DNA of 64,000 bases from Mycobacterium numidiamassiliense (GTDB taxonomy: Bacteria > Actinomycetota > Actinomycetes > Mycobacteriales > Mycobacteriaceae), in contig NZ_FUEZ01000004.1 of assembly GCF_900157365.1 (NCBI RefSeq), positions 3,688,966-3,752,965 of the forward strand. The letters run 5' to 3'. Within the stretch, counting starts at the first letter, position 1. Each line of letters opens with the position of its first letter. The notes under the pieces are model-generated. The model did no database searches. It saw only the letters and a program-made list of their open reading frames with translations, and was not told where the DNA came from. The position numbers and the translations under genes are program-made. Below, piece after piece: positions 8,783-17,767 of this stretch.

Positions 8783-9613
8783 TTAACCAGCCAGGACCGG
8801 CAGTTGGCCGCTCAGCGACTCTTCGTCCTCGGCGACCGGAGCCGGGCCCACGGTGCGCCCGCTCCTGCGCTGGACGATTTTGTACGCCACAAACGCTCCC
8901 AGGGCACCGGCCACCGGTGCGGCGGCCATGGTCCCCCAGTGGTGGGCCAGGACCAGGAACCCGAAGCCCGAGGAGCCCACCAGCATCAGCATCCGCGCCT
9001 GCGTCCAGTGGATCGGCTGCCGGAAACGGGCGGAGACCAGCACGCCCAGGATCACGGCGACGGTGTGTCCCGCGTCGGTGAAGTCGGCGCCCATGACCGC
9101 GCAGGTCAGGCCCACTGATATCCACCAACCGACCCACGCCGGGCGCCAGGGAGCCGGAATCGCCGCCGTCATCGCCCCGATCACCGCGAGAGCGCCGTAG
9201 CTCATCCCCACATCACTGGCCCGGGTGATCGACGTCGGCAGCCAGCCGACCTCGACTTCCGTGGCCAGCGCGGCGGCCACCACCAGCGTCGCCCCGATGT
9301 GGCCGACGAGGAACGCCAGGAACAGCCGCATGGTGCGCAAGTGCAGCTCCGCGAGGACGAGCAGGCAGGTCAGGAACGGCAGCCAGAAGTAGAGCGGTCC
9401 GGCGTCGACGACGAAGGCACTGCCCAACAGCGTGCCGATGTGGCCGTGCGCAAGGTTGTGCAGGTTGGTGCTGGCGCGCTGGACGAGGATGTCGTGCGCG
9501 TGGGGGCCGAGCACCAGGATGGCGCAGCTCACGGCAAGCAGCACTGCGACGTAGCCGACAGTGAATTGAACCCGGGCAAGCCGGGAAAGGAGTCCCCCAA
9601 ACATTGACTCCAT
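8783..9613 (-). CDS. Rhomboid-like membrane protein (Rv1648-type)
   Basis: A 276-residue integral membrane protein of about seven hydrophobic segments (first VGYVAVLLAVSCAILVLG, last near FGFLVLAHHWGTMAAAPVAGALG) with a charged cytoplasmic tail. The layout NLAHGHIGTLLGSAFVV and GHIGATLVVAAAL resembles the rhomboid fold, but the Gly-x-Ser-Gly/His dyad of active rhomboid proteases is not evident, so it is likely a non-peptidase homolog. It lies between pheS and the cyclase as Rv1648 does. ATG 9604 (MFGGLLSR) may be the true start: CATAAT (9612-9617) sits 7 nt before it, typical of a leaderless mRNA. Confidence 0.8.
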   Translation of the reverse strand: MESMFGGLLSRLARVQFTVGYVAVLLAVSCAILVLGPHAHDILVQRASTNLHNLAHGHIGTLLGSAFVVDAGPLYFWLPFLTCLLVLAELHLRTMRLFLAFLVGHIGATLVVAAALATEVEVGWLPTSITRASDVGMSYGALAVIGAMTAAIPAPWRPAWVGWWISVGLTCAVMGADFTDAGHTVAVILGVLVSARFRQPIHWTQARMLMLVGSSGFGFLVLAHHWGTMAAAPVAGALGAFVAYKIVQRRSGRTVGPAPVAEDEESLSGQLPVLAG

Positions 9614-9661
9614 TATGACGGCTAAATTGTTTCGCCTTTGTGATCGGAGACTGTCAACTCG

Positions 9662-10717
9662 TTAAGAGTATTCGAGACGATATATCGCCAAGTCGGCCGG
9701 AACGCCGGATGCCTTGGGTGAAAACATGGGTTTACGTGCGCGTTTAGCGACGACGCCCATCGCGTCAAGTTCGCTTTGCGGTATCAAATCCAGAGTTTGG
9801 CCCGAAATCATCACCCCGCCTTTTGTGGCACGCTCCATGACGCGCGCGGCAATGTTGACGTCCACGCCGAGCCAGTCGGCGGCCAACCGCTGCGGGTGCC
9901 CGGTGTGGATGCCCACCCGCATTCGCGGTCGATAGCCCCCCACGTCGACGGATCTCAGAGCCTCCTTGGCGGCCAGTACGGCCCGCACCGCGACGGTCGG
10001 ATTGCGGAACACCGCCATGATTCCGTCGCCCATCCGCTTGACGATGTGCCCTCCGGCGTCGAGCAGCGGCGGTTCGACGGCCCGTGCCACCTGCCGCAGC
10101 AGCACCAGCGTCGCATCGTCGCCGGCCTGCAGCGACCAGGCCGAAAAGTCGACCAGGTCGGTGAAGACCAACGTCACCTCGGGGTTTGCCGGCCGCCGGG
10201 CGACGGCCTCGCTCAGCGCCTGCCACACCTGCAGCACGCTCAGACTGACCTCGCGCGATGCCGCGTTGCGGTCCCCCAGCAGCCGGTCGGCGGCGCGCGC
10301 GGCAGCGCGGGGACCGCCGTCGCCCGCGGTCGACAGCGGATCGCCAAATTCGGGGTCGCCGGGCAGCAGCCGTCGGGCCCGGCGGATGAACGACACCACG
10401 CCCGGGCTGTGATTGGTTGTGCGCCACCAATGAGCCGCGTTGTTCAGGGACATCGCGGGACGCCGTCCCGAAGTGGAAGCTGAGGCAGGGTGCGCCACGG
10501 TAGTCACCGATTCCGATTCCATTTCGAGGGGCTCGCCCGGATCCGGATCGCGAGGCGCGGGTTCCACGTCGCCAGCGTAGGTAGATTCGGCTGACCCGGG
10601 CAACGACGCTCCCCGCAGTGTGTCCCATGTCGCAACGAACCTCGTGATCACGCCGTCGGCACACCGATGTGGAATCTCGATAACACTGTCGGCGCCAGGC
10701 GCCGAATTCGTAGACAA
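9662..10717 (-). CDS. Class III adenylyl/guanylyl cyclase (Rv1647-type)
   Basis: The C-terminal half is a cyclase homology domain: VTLVFTDLVDFSAW carries the two metal-binding Asp, then VKRMGDGIMAVF (purine/metal region), MRVGIHTGHPQ and WLGVDVNIAARVME (Asp/Asn/Arg transition-state segment). The product is predicted cytosolic cAMP synthase. The open frame runs 351 residues from TTG 10717, longer than M. tuberculosis Rv1647 (about 316, from memory). The first ~65 residues look unconserved and the TTG lies inside a palindrome, so the real start may be GTG 10651 or ATG 10522. Confidence 0.85.
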   Translation of the reverse strand: MSTNSAPGADSVIEIPHRCADGVITRFVATWDTLRGASLPGSAESTYAGDVEPAPRDPDPGEPLEMESESVTTVAHPASASTSGRRPAMSLNNAAHWWRTTNHSPGVVSFIRRARRLLPGDPEFGDPLSTAGDGGPRAAARAADRLLGDRNAASREVSLSVLQVWQALSEAVARRPANPEVTLVFTDLVDFSAWSLQAGDDATLVLLRQVARAVEPPLLDAGGHIVKRMGDGIMAVFRNPTVAVRAVLAAKEALRSVDVGGYRPRMRVGIHTGHPQRLAADWLGVDVNIAARVMERATKGGVMISGQTLDLIPQSELDAMGVVAKRARKPMFSPKASGVPADLAIYRLEYS

Positions 10718-10728
10718 CGTGCGTTGTC
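10713..10728. promoter_or_regulatory. Palindromic operator candidate between divergent genes
   Basis: GACAACG-TG-CGTTGTC is a perfect 7-bp inverted repeat with a 2-bp spacer, lying between the divergent cyclase and DUF2236 genes. Size and symmetry suit a MarR- or TetR-type dimer site. No regulator gene is adjacent, so the cognate factor is unknown. Confidence 0.5.
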
Positions 10729-10766
10729 AAAGTTATCGTGAGGCCAGTGAGTAGGAGGAGGTCGAA

Positions 10767-11789
10767 ATGACTGCCGCATCGACTCCAGCCGCTGAACCGC
10801 TCGGGCCAGATTCACTGACCTGGAAGTACTTTGGCGATCTGCGCACCGGGATGATGGGGGTCTGGATCGGCGCGATCCAGAACATGTATCCCGAACTCGG
10901 CGCGGGTGTCGAGGAGCATTCGATCCTGCTGCGCGAGCCGTTGCAACGGGTAGCCCGGTCGGTGTACCCGATCATGGGCGTGGTCTACGACGGCGACCGC
11001 GCGGCACATACCGGTCAGGAGATCAAGCACTACCACGACTCCATCAAGGGGACTGACACCACGGGGCGGCGCTATCACGCGCTGAACCCCGAGACGTTCT
11101 ACTGGGCGCACGCCACCTTCTTCATGCTCGTCGTCAAGGTGGCCGAGTACTTCTGCGGCGGCTTGACCGAGGCCGAGAAACGCCAGCTTTTCGACGAGCA
11201 CGTGCAGTGGTACCGGATGTACGGGATGAGCATGCGGCCGGTGCCCAAATCGTGGGCGGAGTTTCAGGATTACTGGGAACGGGTCTGCCGCGACGAACTG
11301 GAGATCAACCAGGCCACCCTGGACATCTTCGAGATGCGCATCCCCAAGCCCAAGTTCGTCTTGATGCCGACGCCGATCTGGGATCAGTTGTTCAAACCGC
11401 TGGTGGCGGGCCAGCGCTGGATCGCGGCCGGGCTGTTCGAGCCCGCGGTCCGGGAGAAGGCGGGGATGCGCTGGACACCCGGCGACGAGGTGGTGTTGCG
11501 GCTGTTCGGCAAGATGGTCGAGCTGGCCTTCCTGGCCGTCCCCGACGAAATCCGCTTGCACCCACGCGCGCTGGCCGCCTACCGACGCGCCGAGGGACGC
11601 GAGCCCGCGGACGCGCCGCTGGTGCAGGCGCCGGCCTTCACCGCACCGCCGCGTGACCGCCGCGGGCTGCCGATGCACTACTTCCCGCCCAGCAAGTCGC
11701 TGTTCGAGCGCGCCGGGTCGCTGATGCACACCACGCTCTCGCTGGCCGGTCTGCGGCCCGCCCGGGGCCGCAGCCGCACGGCCGCGTGA
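10767..11789 (+). CDS. DUF2236 (MpaB-type oxygenase-like) protein, Rv1645c family
   Basis: A 340-residue cytosolic protein of the DUF2236/oxygenase MpaB family, recognised by the N-terminal pattern PDSLTWKYFGD..R, REPLQRVARSVYPIMGVVYDG, GRRYHALNPETFYWAHATFF and the distal LRLFGKMVELAFLAVP. Family members include latex-clearing-protein-like haem or metal oxygenases, but the substrate here is unknown. GGAGGAGG sits 6 nt before the ATG. It is divergent from the cyclase across a palindromic site and converges with the tsnR-like gene 3 bp away. Confidence 0.88.
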   Translation: MTAASTPAAEPLGPDSLTWKYFGDLRTGMMGVWIGAIQNMYPELGAGVEEHSILLREPLQRVARSVYPIMGVVYDGDRAAHTGQEIKHYHDSIKGTDTTGRRYHALNPETFYWAHATFFMLVVKVAEYFCGGLTEAEKRQLFDEHVQWYRMYGMSMRPVPKSWAEFQDYWERVCRDELEINQATLDIFEMRIPKPKFVLMPTPIWDQLFKPLVAGQRWIAAGLFEPAVREKAGMRWTPGDEVVLRLFGKMVELAFLAVPDEIRLHPRALAAYRRAEGREPADAPLVQAPAFTAPPRDRRGLPMHYFPPSKSLFERAGSLMHTTLSLAGLRPARGRSRTAA

Positions 11790-11792
11790 AGG

Positions 11793-12599
11793 CTAGGAGC
11801 TGCTGAGCACTCCCAGCGCCTGCGCGCTCTGGTAGAGGCAGATCGCCGCGGCCGCAGCCACATTCAGGCTCTCGGCGCCCCCGGACATCGGGATGCGCAC
11901 GCGATGGTCCGCCCGCTCGGCGATCTCCGCCGCCAGGCCGTGGGATTCGGGGCCGAAGAGCCACGCCGTCGGCGTGGCAAGCAGCGCGCCGGCGCCGTCG
12001 AGACGCAGCTCGCCGTCCACCGTCGTCGCGAGGGCCTGCAACCCGGCGGCCCGCAGCGCATCCAGGGCCGCGTCGACGTCGGGCGCGGCGACGACCGGGA
12101 TCGCGAAGATGCTGCCGGTGGATGCGCGCAGGCATTTGCCGTTGTAGGGGTCGACGCTGTGCCCGGCCAGAATCACCGCCGACGCGCCCATCGCATCGGC
12201 AATGCGGATGAGCGTCCCCGCATTCCCGGGCTCGCTGATCTCGACGGCAACCGCAACCAACCGGGGCGACCCCGCCAGCACATCGTCCAGCCGGGTCGAG
12301 GGCATCTCGCACACCGCCACCAACCCCGCTGGAGTGACGGTGTCGGACAACGCCTTTGCCGCGCGCTCGGTCACCAGATGGACCGAATCCTGCTGTCGCG
12401 CTTCTAAAGACGCCAACAACGACGCGTGCCGACTCGCAGCGAGTTCGGTGACGAACACCTCGCGGACCAGTCCGCGCACCGAAGCGGCCTCAACCAGATT
12501 CGGGCCTTCGGCCAGGAACCGCCCCGACCGCCGACGGCCCACATGGCGATGCAATTTGGCCGCCGCGGCCACCCTGGCCGAGCGCTCGGTGAGCATCAA
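11793..12599 (-). CDS. tsnR: SpoU-family 23S rRNA/tRNA 2'-O-ribose methyltransferase
   Basis: SAM-dependent trefoil-knot (SPOUT) methyltransferase, 268 residues. Motif 1 VAVEISEPGNAGTLIRIADA, motif 2 VDPYNGKCLRASTGS and motif 3 RIPMSGGAESLNVAAAAAICLY are complete. The N-terminus (KLHRHVGRRRSGRFLAEG) is the substrate-binding L30e-like domain. It follows rplT by 9 bp and so is probably the last gene of the infC-rpmI-rplT transcript, linking rRNA modification to ribosome assembly. The exact modified nucleotide cannot be told. Confidence 0.9.
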   Translation of the reverse strand: MMLTERSARVAAAAKLHRHVGRRRSGRFLAEGPNLVEAASVRGLVREVFVTELAASRHASLLASLEARQQDSVHLVTERAAKALSDTVTPAGLVAVCEMPSTRLDDVLAGSPRLVAVAVEISEPGNAGTLIRIADAMGASAVILAGHSVDPYNGKCLRASTGSIFAIPVVAAPDVDAALDALRAAGLQALATTVDGELRLDGAGALLATPTAWLFGPESHGLAAEIAERADHRVRIPMSGGAESLNVAAAAAICLYQSAQALGVLSSS

Positions 12600-12608
12600 A
12601 AGCCCGCG

Positions 12609-12998
12609 CTAGGCGGCTTCTCCCGAGGGAGCGTTGACGTCCTTGGGCAGCGCCGCGCGCGCGACATCGACCAGCGCGGTGAACGCCGGCGGGTCGGTGA
12701 TCGCGATGTCGGCCAAGTTCTTTCGGTCGACGTCGACACCGGCCAGCTTCAGGCCCTGGATCAGGCGGTTGTACGTGATGTCGTTGGCGCGTGCGGCCGC
12801 GTTGATCCGCGAGATCCACAACTTGCGGAACTCCCCCTTGCGGGCACGGCGATCGCGGTAGGCGTAGCCCAGCGAATGCAGTTGCTGCTCTTTGGCTTTG
12901 CGGTAGAGCCTGGATCGCTGGCCGCGATAGCCCTTCGAGGCCGTCAGGACGCTGCGCCTCTTCTTGTGGGCGTTGACCGCCCGCTTTACGCGTGCCAT
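12609..12998 (-). CDS. rplT: 50S ribosomal protein L20
   Basis: 129 residues beginning MARVKRAVNAHKKRRSVL. The very basic N-terminal extension that threads through 23S rRNA and the globular LWISRINAAARANDITYNRLI segment are typical. L20 is an early assembly protein and in other bacteria the autoregulator of its operon. Third gene of infC-rpmI-rplT, 91 bp after rpmI. Confidence 0.98.
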   Translation of the reverse strand: MARVKRAVNAHKKRRSVLTASKGYRGQRSRLYRKAKEQQLHSLGYAYRDRRARKGEFRKLWISRINAAARANDITYNRLIQGLKLAGVDVDRKNLADIAITDPPAFTALVDVARAALPKDVNAPSGEAA

Positions 12999-13089
12999 GG
13001 ATGTTCCTTAATCTCGTTCAGGCAGTAAGTAGTTCGTTAGGTCTAGTGCGGGCGCCGGTTGGGCGGCCCGCCGCTGGGCCTACTTCGGG

Positions 13090-13284
13090 TCAGCCGTTCA
13101 GTAATGCGTTGACGCGCTTGGTGTCGTTGGCCGACACCACGGTGCGGCCGTCCAGTCGCCGGGTTCGTTTGGTCGCTTTGTGCTCGAGCAGGTGCCGACG
13201 ATTCGCCTTCTGACGGACGATCTTTCCGGTTCCGGTGCGACGGAACCGCTTCGACGCCCCGCTGTGGGTCTTTGCCTTGGGCAT
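13090..13284 (-). CDS. rpmI: 50S ribosomal protein L35
   Basis: 64 residues, MPKAKTHSGASKRFR..., with the family's RRTGTGKIVRQKANRRHLLEHK core. It lies 23 bp after infC and 91 bp before rplT in the standard order, so it is expressed with them. Confidence 0.98.
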   Translation of the reverse strand: MPKAKTHSGASKRFRRTGTGKIVRQKANRRHLLEHKATKRTRRLDGRTVVSANDTKRVNALLNG

Positions 13285-13307
13285 ATTTCCTCTTAGTTCT
13301 GTTCTGG

Positions 13308-13916
<609 letters not shown>

Positions 13917-14194
13917 GGGGCCTCCCTATGTGGTCTTCCAGTTCTGACCAACACGGGCAATCGCCGGGGTCAGCAAGAGAAACACACACCATCAGCAAGA
14001 AAAGCCCTGCAGAAGCAGGGCCCAATGCCGACCGATCGCGGCTCAACGCCGCCCGCGTCATGCGCGGAACAGACACCCGAAAGTGCCTCTGACCGGACCG
14101 CTGCGCCTTGAGATAATTTCGTGGCTAGCGGTGGGAGTGGGACTCCACTTAACTGTCCCTGGCTTTCGCCGGGATGGTCGCGGGAACAAGTTTA
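13917..14194 (-). promoter_or_regulatory. infC leader (5' UTR) with candidate promoter
   Basis: Upstream of infC lies a ~265-nt gene-free stretch. On the minus strand a -10-like TAAACT (14189-14194) would start a transcript near 14182. The leader holds a GNRA-capped hairpin (CCCGGC-GAAA-GCCAGGG, 14157-14173), a stem AGTGG/CCACT just after it, and a terminator-like hairpin at 14001-14022. This architecture suggests attenuation or L20/IF-3 feedback. No -35 is obvious, so the promoter call is tentative. Confidence 0.5.
14001..14022 (-). terminator. Intrinsic-terminator-like hairpin in the infC leader
   Basis: Minus strand GCCCTGC-TTCT-GCAGGGC followed by TTTT: a perfect 7-bp stem, 4-nt loop and short U run, 85 nt before the infC start. 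Placed inside the leader, it is better read as an attenuator than as the end of another gene, because no minus-strand gene ends here. Confidence 0.6.
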
Positions 14195-14337
14195 GCAGCC
14201 CCGGGCCGTCTTCCAGCACTTCAGCTGCTGGAGGGCTCGCGCACGGGATCCTGGCCTGCGGTACCGGGCCGCCGGGGCGCGCACAAATAGTCTTTGCAAC
14301 TCTTGCGCTTCGTCAGGCATTTCCAGGTTTTGAGGAA

Positions 14338-14343
14338 TATCCT
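14338..14343 (+). promoter_or_regulatory. -10 element of lysX
   Basis: TATCCT matches TANNNT and lies 8 nt before the GTG of lysX, giving a leaderless or near-leaderless transcript. It supports GTG 14352 as the start instead of a longer N-terminus reaching into the infC leader. Confidence 0.5.
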
Positions 14344-14351
14344 CGCGGTCT

Positions 14352-17300
14352 GTGACACTCGCAACGCCTCGCTCGGGATCTCGCTCAGGAGGCCGGCCGA
14401 GCTCCCGGTATCGCTGGGTACCGGCGGCGGCCGGCTGGATCGTTGGCGTCATCGCGACGGTGTCATTGCTGGCCAGTGTGTCCCCACTGATCCGGTGGGT
14501 GATCAAGGGACCGCGCGAATTCATCAACAGCTATCTGTTCAACTTCCCCGACACCAGCATCGCGTGGTCGTTCGTGCTGGGGTTGCTGGCCGCCGCGCTG
14601 ACCGCCCGCAAACGCGTTGCCTGGTGGATATTGCTCGGCTACATGGTCTTGGCGGCGTTCCGCAATGCCGCAGACATCGCCGCGGCCGACCAGGACACCC
14701 CGGCCGAGTCCTTCGGCGAGAACCTCGGGTTCGCGCTGCACGTCGTGGTTTTCGTCCTGTTGCTGTTGAGCTATCGGCAGTTCTGGGCCAAAGTGCGCAG
14801 GGCCGCGCTGGTCAAAGCGGCCGCGGTGTTGGTCGTCGGAGATCTGATCGGAATCCTGTTGTCCTGGGGTCTGGTTCAACTGTTCCCGGGATCGCTTGCG
14901 CGACAAGACCGCCTGCCCTATGTCGCCAACCGGGTGGTCGGGTTCGCCCTCGCCGATCCCGATCTGTTCACCGGCAAGCCGCACGTGTTGCTCAACGCGA
15001 TCTTCGGCTTGTTCGGCGCGCTGGCGTTGATCGCGGCGACGATCGTGCTGTTTCAGTCGCAACGGGCCGACAACGCGTTGACCGGTGAGGACGAGTCGGC
15101 CATCCGCGGCCTGCTCGAGCTGTGGGGCAAGAACGACTCGCTGGGTTACTTCGCCACCCGTCGCGACAAGTCGGTGGTGTTCGCCCACAGCGGCCGGGCT
15201 GCCATCACCTTCCGGGTCGAGGTCGGCGTCTGCCTGGCCAGCGGCGACCCGGTAGGTGACCCCAGGGCGTGGTCGCAGGCGGTCGACGCCTGGTTGGGGT
15301 TGTGCAAGAGCTACGGCTGGGCGCCCGGTGTGATGGGCGCCAGTACCCAAGGGGCCCGGGTCTATCGCGAACGCGGCCTCAACGCGCTCGAGCTGGGCGA
15401 CGAGGCGATCTTGCGGACCTCCGACTTCAGGCTGTCGGGCTCCGACATGCGCGGGGTGCGCCAGGCCGTGACCCGTGCGCGCAGGGCAGGTCTGACGGTA
15501 CGCATCCGGCGGCACCGCGACATCTCCCCCGACGATATGGCCGACGTCCTTTCGCGCGCCAATGCCTGGCGCGACAGCCATTCCGAGCGCGGGTTTTCCA
15601 TGGCGCTGGGTCGGCTCGGCGACCCAGCGGACGGGGATTGCCTCTTGGTGGAGGCGGTAGACCGAGACAACGAAGTCGTCGCGATGCTGTCGTTGGTCCC
15701 CTGGGGGAACACGGGCGTCTCCCTGGATTTGATGCGTCGCTCTCCGCAGTCTCCCAACGGCACCATCGAGCTCATGGTCAGCGAGCTGGCCCTGAACGCC
15801 GAACGCATTGGCATCATTCGCATTTCGCTGAACTTCGCCATGTTCCGGTCGGCGTTCGAGCAGGGCGCCCAACTCGGTGCCGGTCCGATTGCCCGGCTGT
15901 GGCGCGGGCTGTTGTTGTTCTTTTCCCGCTGGTGGCAGCTGGAGACGCTGTATCGCTCGAACATGAAGTATCAACCCGAGTGGGAGCCGCGCTACGCCTG
16001 CTACGAAGACGCGCGATTGATTCCCCGGGTTGGGGTGGCCTCGGCCATGGCCGAGGGTTTCCTGATCCTGCCGTTCAGCCGCCGTGACAAAGTGCATACC
16101 GGTCATCACCCGGCCGTGCCGGAGCGGCTGGCCGAATCCGGGCTGCTGAACCCGGATGGCAGTACGCCGGACGTCAGCGGACTGCTGCGGGCCCGCGACG
16201 CCAGCGAAGAGGAGATGAGATCTCGTCTGCCCGAACAGGTTCGGGTGCGGATGACCAAGCTACGGTCGCTGCAGCACACCGGGATCGACGCCTACCCGGT
16301 GGGTTCTCCGCCCAGTCATACCGTCGCGCAGGCGATCGACGCGGACGACCAGGACACCATCACGGTGGCCGGCCGGATCCTGCGCATACGCGACTTCGGC
16401 GGTGTTCTTTTCGCCCAGCTGCGGGACTGGTCCGGCGAAGTTCAAGTGCTGCTGGAGAAATCGCGCCTGGAGGCGGGCCGGACCGCGGATTTCCACGCGG
16501 CCATCGATCTCGGTGACCTGATCGAGGTGACCGGGAACATGGGCTTCAGCAAAAACGGCACCCGCTCGTTGGTGGTGCGCGACTGGCGAATGATCGGTAA
16601 GTGCCTGCGGCCGTTGCCGAATAAGTGGAATGGGCTCACCGACCCGGAGGCGCGGCTGCGCAGCCGCTACGTCGACCTGGCAGTCAACAACGAGTCGCGT
16701 CAGCTCATGGCGGCGCGCAGCAGCGTCCTTCGCTCGGTGCGGGAAACGTTGTTCGCCAGGGGATTCATCGAGGTGGAAACCCCGATCCTGCAGCAGATCC
16801 ACGGCGGGGCCGCGGCCAGGCCGTTCGTCACCCACATCAACGCCTACGACTTGGACCTCTACCTGCGCATCGCACCGGAGCTTTATCTGAAACGGTTGTG
16901 CGTCGGCGGCGTGGAGCGCGTCTTCGAACTGGGCCGGGCCTTCCGCAACGAGGGTGTCGACTTCAGCCACAACCCCGAGTTCACCTTGTTGGAGGCCTAC
17001 CAGGCCCACGCGGATTACAAGGTGTGGATCGACGGCTGTCGCGAGCTGATCCAGAACGCGGCCGAAGCCGCCAACGGCACGCAGACCGTGATGCGGCCCC
17101 GCGCCGCCGGCGGAGCAGGCGGGCACGATGCCCGACTCGAACCGGTCGACATCTCTGGTATCTGGCCGGTGAAGACCGTCCACAACGCGGTATCCGAAGC
17201 GCTGGGCGAACACATCGACACCGCCACGTCGCTCACGGTGCTCCGCAGGTTGTCGGAGGCCGTGCACATCCCCTACCGCGACCACTGGGACACCGGGGCG

Positions 17301-17702
17301 ATCGTGTTGGAGCTCTACGAGCACCTCGTCGAAGGCCAGACCCAGCATCCGACGTTCTACATAGACTTCCCGACCTCCGTCTCGCCGTTGACCCGCCAGC
17401 ACCGCAGCGAGCCGGGCGTCGCCGAACGGTGGGACCTGGTGGCGTGGGGCGTCGAACTGGGGACCGCCTACAGCGAACTGACCGATCCGGTGGAGCAGCG
17501 GCGCCGTCTGCAGGAGCAGTCGCTGCTGGCCGCCGGCGGTGATCCCGAGGCGATGGAGCTCGACGAAGACTTTCTGCAAGCCATGGAATACGCGATGCCG
17601 CCCACCGGCGGGCTGGGGATGGGCGTCGATCGGGTCGTCATGCTCATAACCGGCCGCAGCATCCGCGAGACACTGCCGTTTCCGCTGGCCAAGCCCCATT
17701 AA
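14352..17702 (+). CDS. lysX: LysX: lysyl-phosphatidylglycerol synthase fused to lysyl-tRNA synthetase
   Basis: A 1116-residue two-domain enzyme that charges tRNA with lysine and transfers it to phosphatidylglycerol, protecting the membrane from cationic peptides. Residues ~20-235 hold several membrane helices. Residues ~240-590 are the MprF-type DUF2156 aminoacyl-transferase (FATRRDKSVVFAHSGRAAITFRVE begins it; RISLNFAMFRSAFEQG). An OB-fold follows (VAGRILRIRDFGGVLFAQLRDWSG), then the class II LysRS core (FIEVETPILQQ, FELGRAFRNEGVDFSHNPEFT, GGLGMGVDRVVML). GTG 14352 was chosen from the -10 placement. The remembered M. tuberculosis N-terminal extension is not open in this frame here. Confidence 0.96.
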   Translation: MTLATPRSGSRSGGRPSSRYRWVPAAAGWIVGVIATVSLLASVSPLIRWVIKGPREFINSYLFNFPDTSIAWSFVLGLLAAALTARKRVAWWILLGYMVLAAFRNAADIAAADQDTPAESFGENLGFALHVVVFVLLLLSYRQFWAKVRRAALVKAAAVLVVGDLIGILLSWGLVQLFPGSLARQDRLPYVANRVVGFALADPDLFTGKPHVLLNAIFGLFGALALIAATIVLFQSQRADNALTGEDESAIRGLLELWGKNDSLGYFATRRDKSVVFAHSGRAAITFRVEVGVCLASGDPVGDPRAWSQAVDAWLGLCKSYGWAPGVMGASTQGARVYRERGLNALELGDEAILRTSDFRLSGSDMRGVRQAVTRARRAGLTVRIRRHRDISPDDMADVLSRANAWRDSHSERGFSMALGRLGDPADGDCLLVEAVDRDNEVVAMLSLVPWGNTGVSLDLMRRSPQSPNGTIELMVSELALNAERIGIIRISLNFAMFRSAFEQGAQLGAGPIARLWRGLLLFFSRWWQLETLYRSNMKYQPEWEPRYACYEDARLIPRVGVASAMAEGFLILPFSRRDKVHTGHHPAVPERLAESGLLNPDGSTPDVSGLLRARDASEEEMRSRLPEQVRVRMTKLRSLQHTGIDAYPVGSPPSHTVAQAIDADDQDTITVAGRILRIRDFGGVLFAQLRDWSGEVQVLLEKSRLEAGRTADFHAAIDLGDLIEVTGNMGFSKNGTRSLVVRDWRMIGKCLRPLPNKWNGLTDPEARLRSRYVDLAVNNESRQLMAARSSVLRSVRETLFARGFIEVETPILQQIHGGAAARPFVTHINAYDLDLYLRIAPELYLKRLCVGGVERVFELGRAFRNEGVDFSHNPEFTLLEAYQAHADYKVWIDGCRELIQNAAEAANGTQTVMRPRAAGGAGGHDARLEPVDISGIWPVKTVHNAVSEALGEHIDTATSLTVLRRLSEAVHIPYRDHWDTGAIVLELYEHLVEGQTQHPTFYIDFPTSVSPLTRQHRSEPGVAERWDLVAWGVELGTAYSELTDPVEQRRRLQEQSLLAAGGDPEAMELDEDFLQAMEYAMPPTGGLGMGVDRVVMLITGRSIRETLPFPLAKPH

Positions 17703-17767
17703 TCCGCGGCCGGAAAATCGGGCGACATCGGCCAAATATGTTCCAGATTTGTTAATAATCCCTCACA

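Noticed and set aside
14463..17735. Two very long minus-strand open frames opposite lysX (548 and 491 codons)
   Set aside because: They are mirror frames of a well-supported gene in GC-rich DNA, with His/Gln/Arg-rich composition and no motifs.
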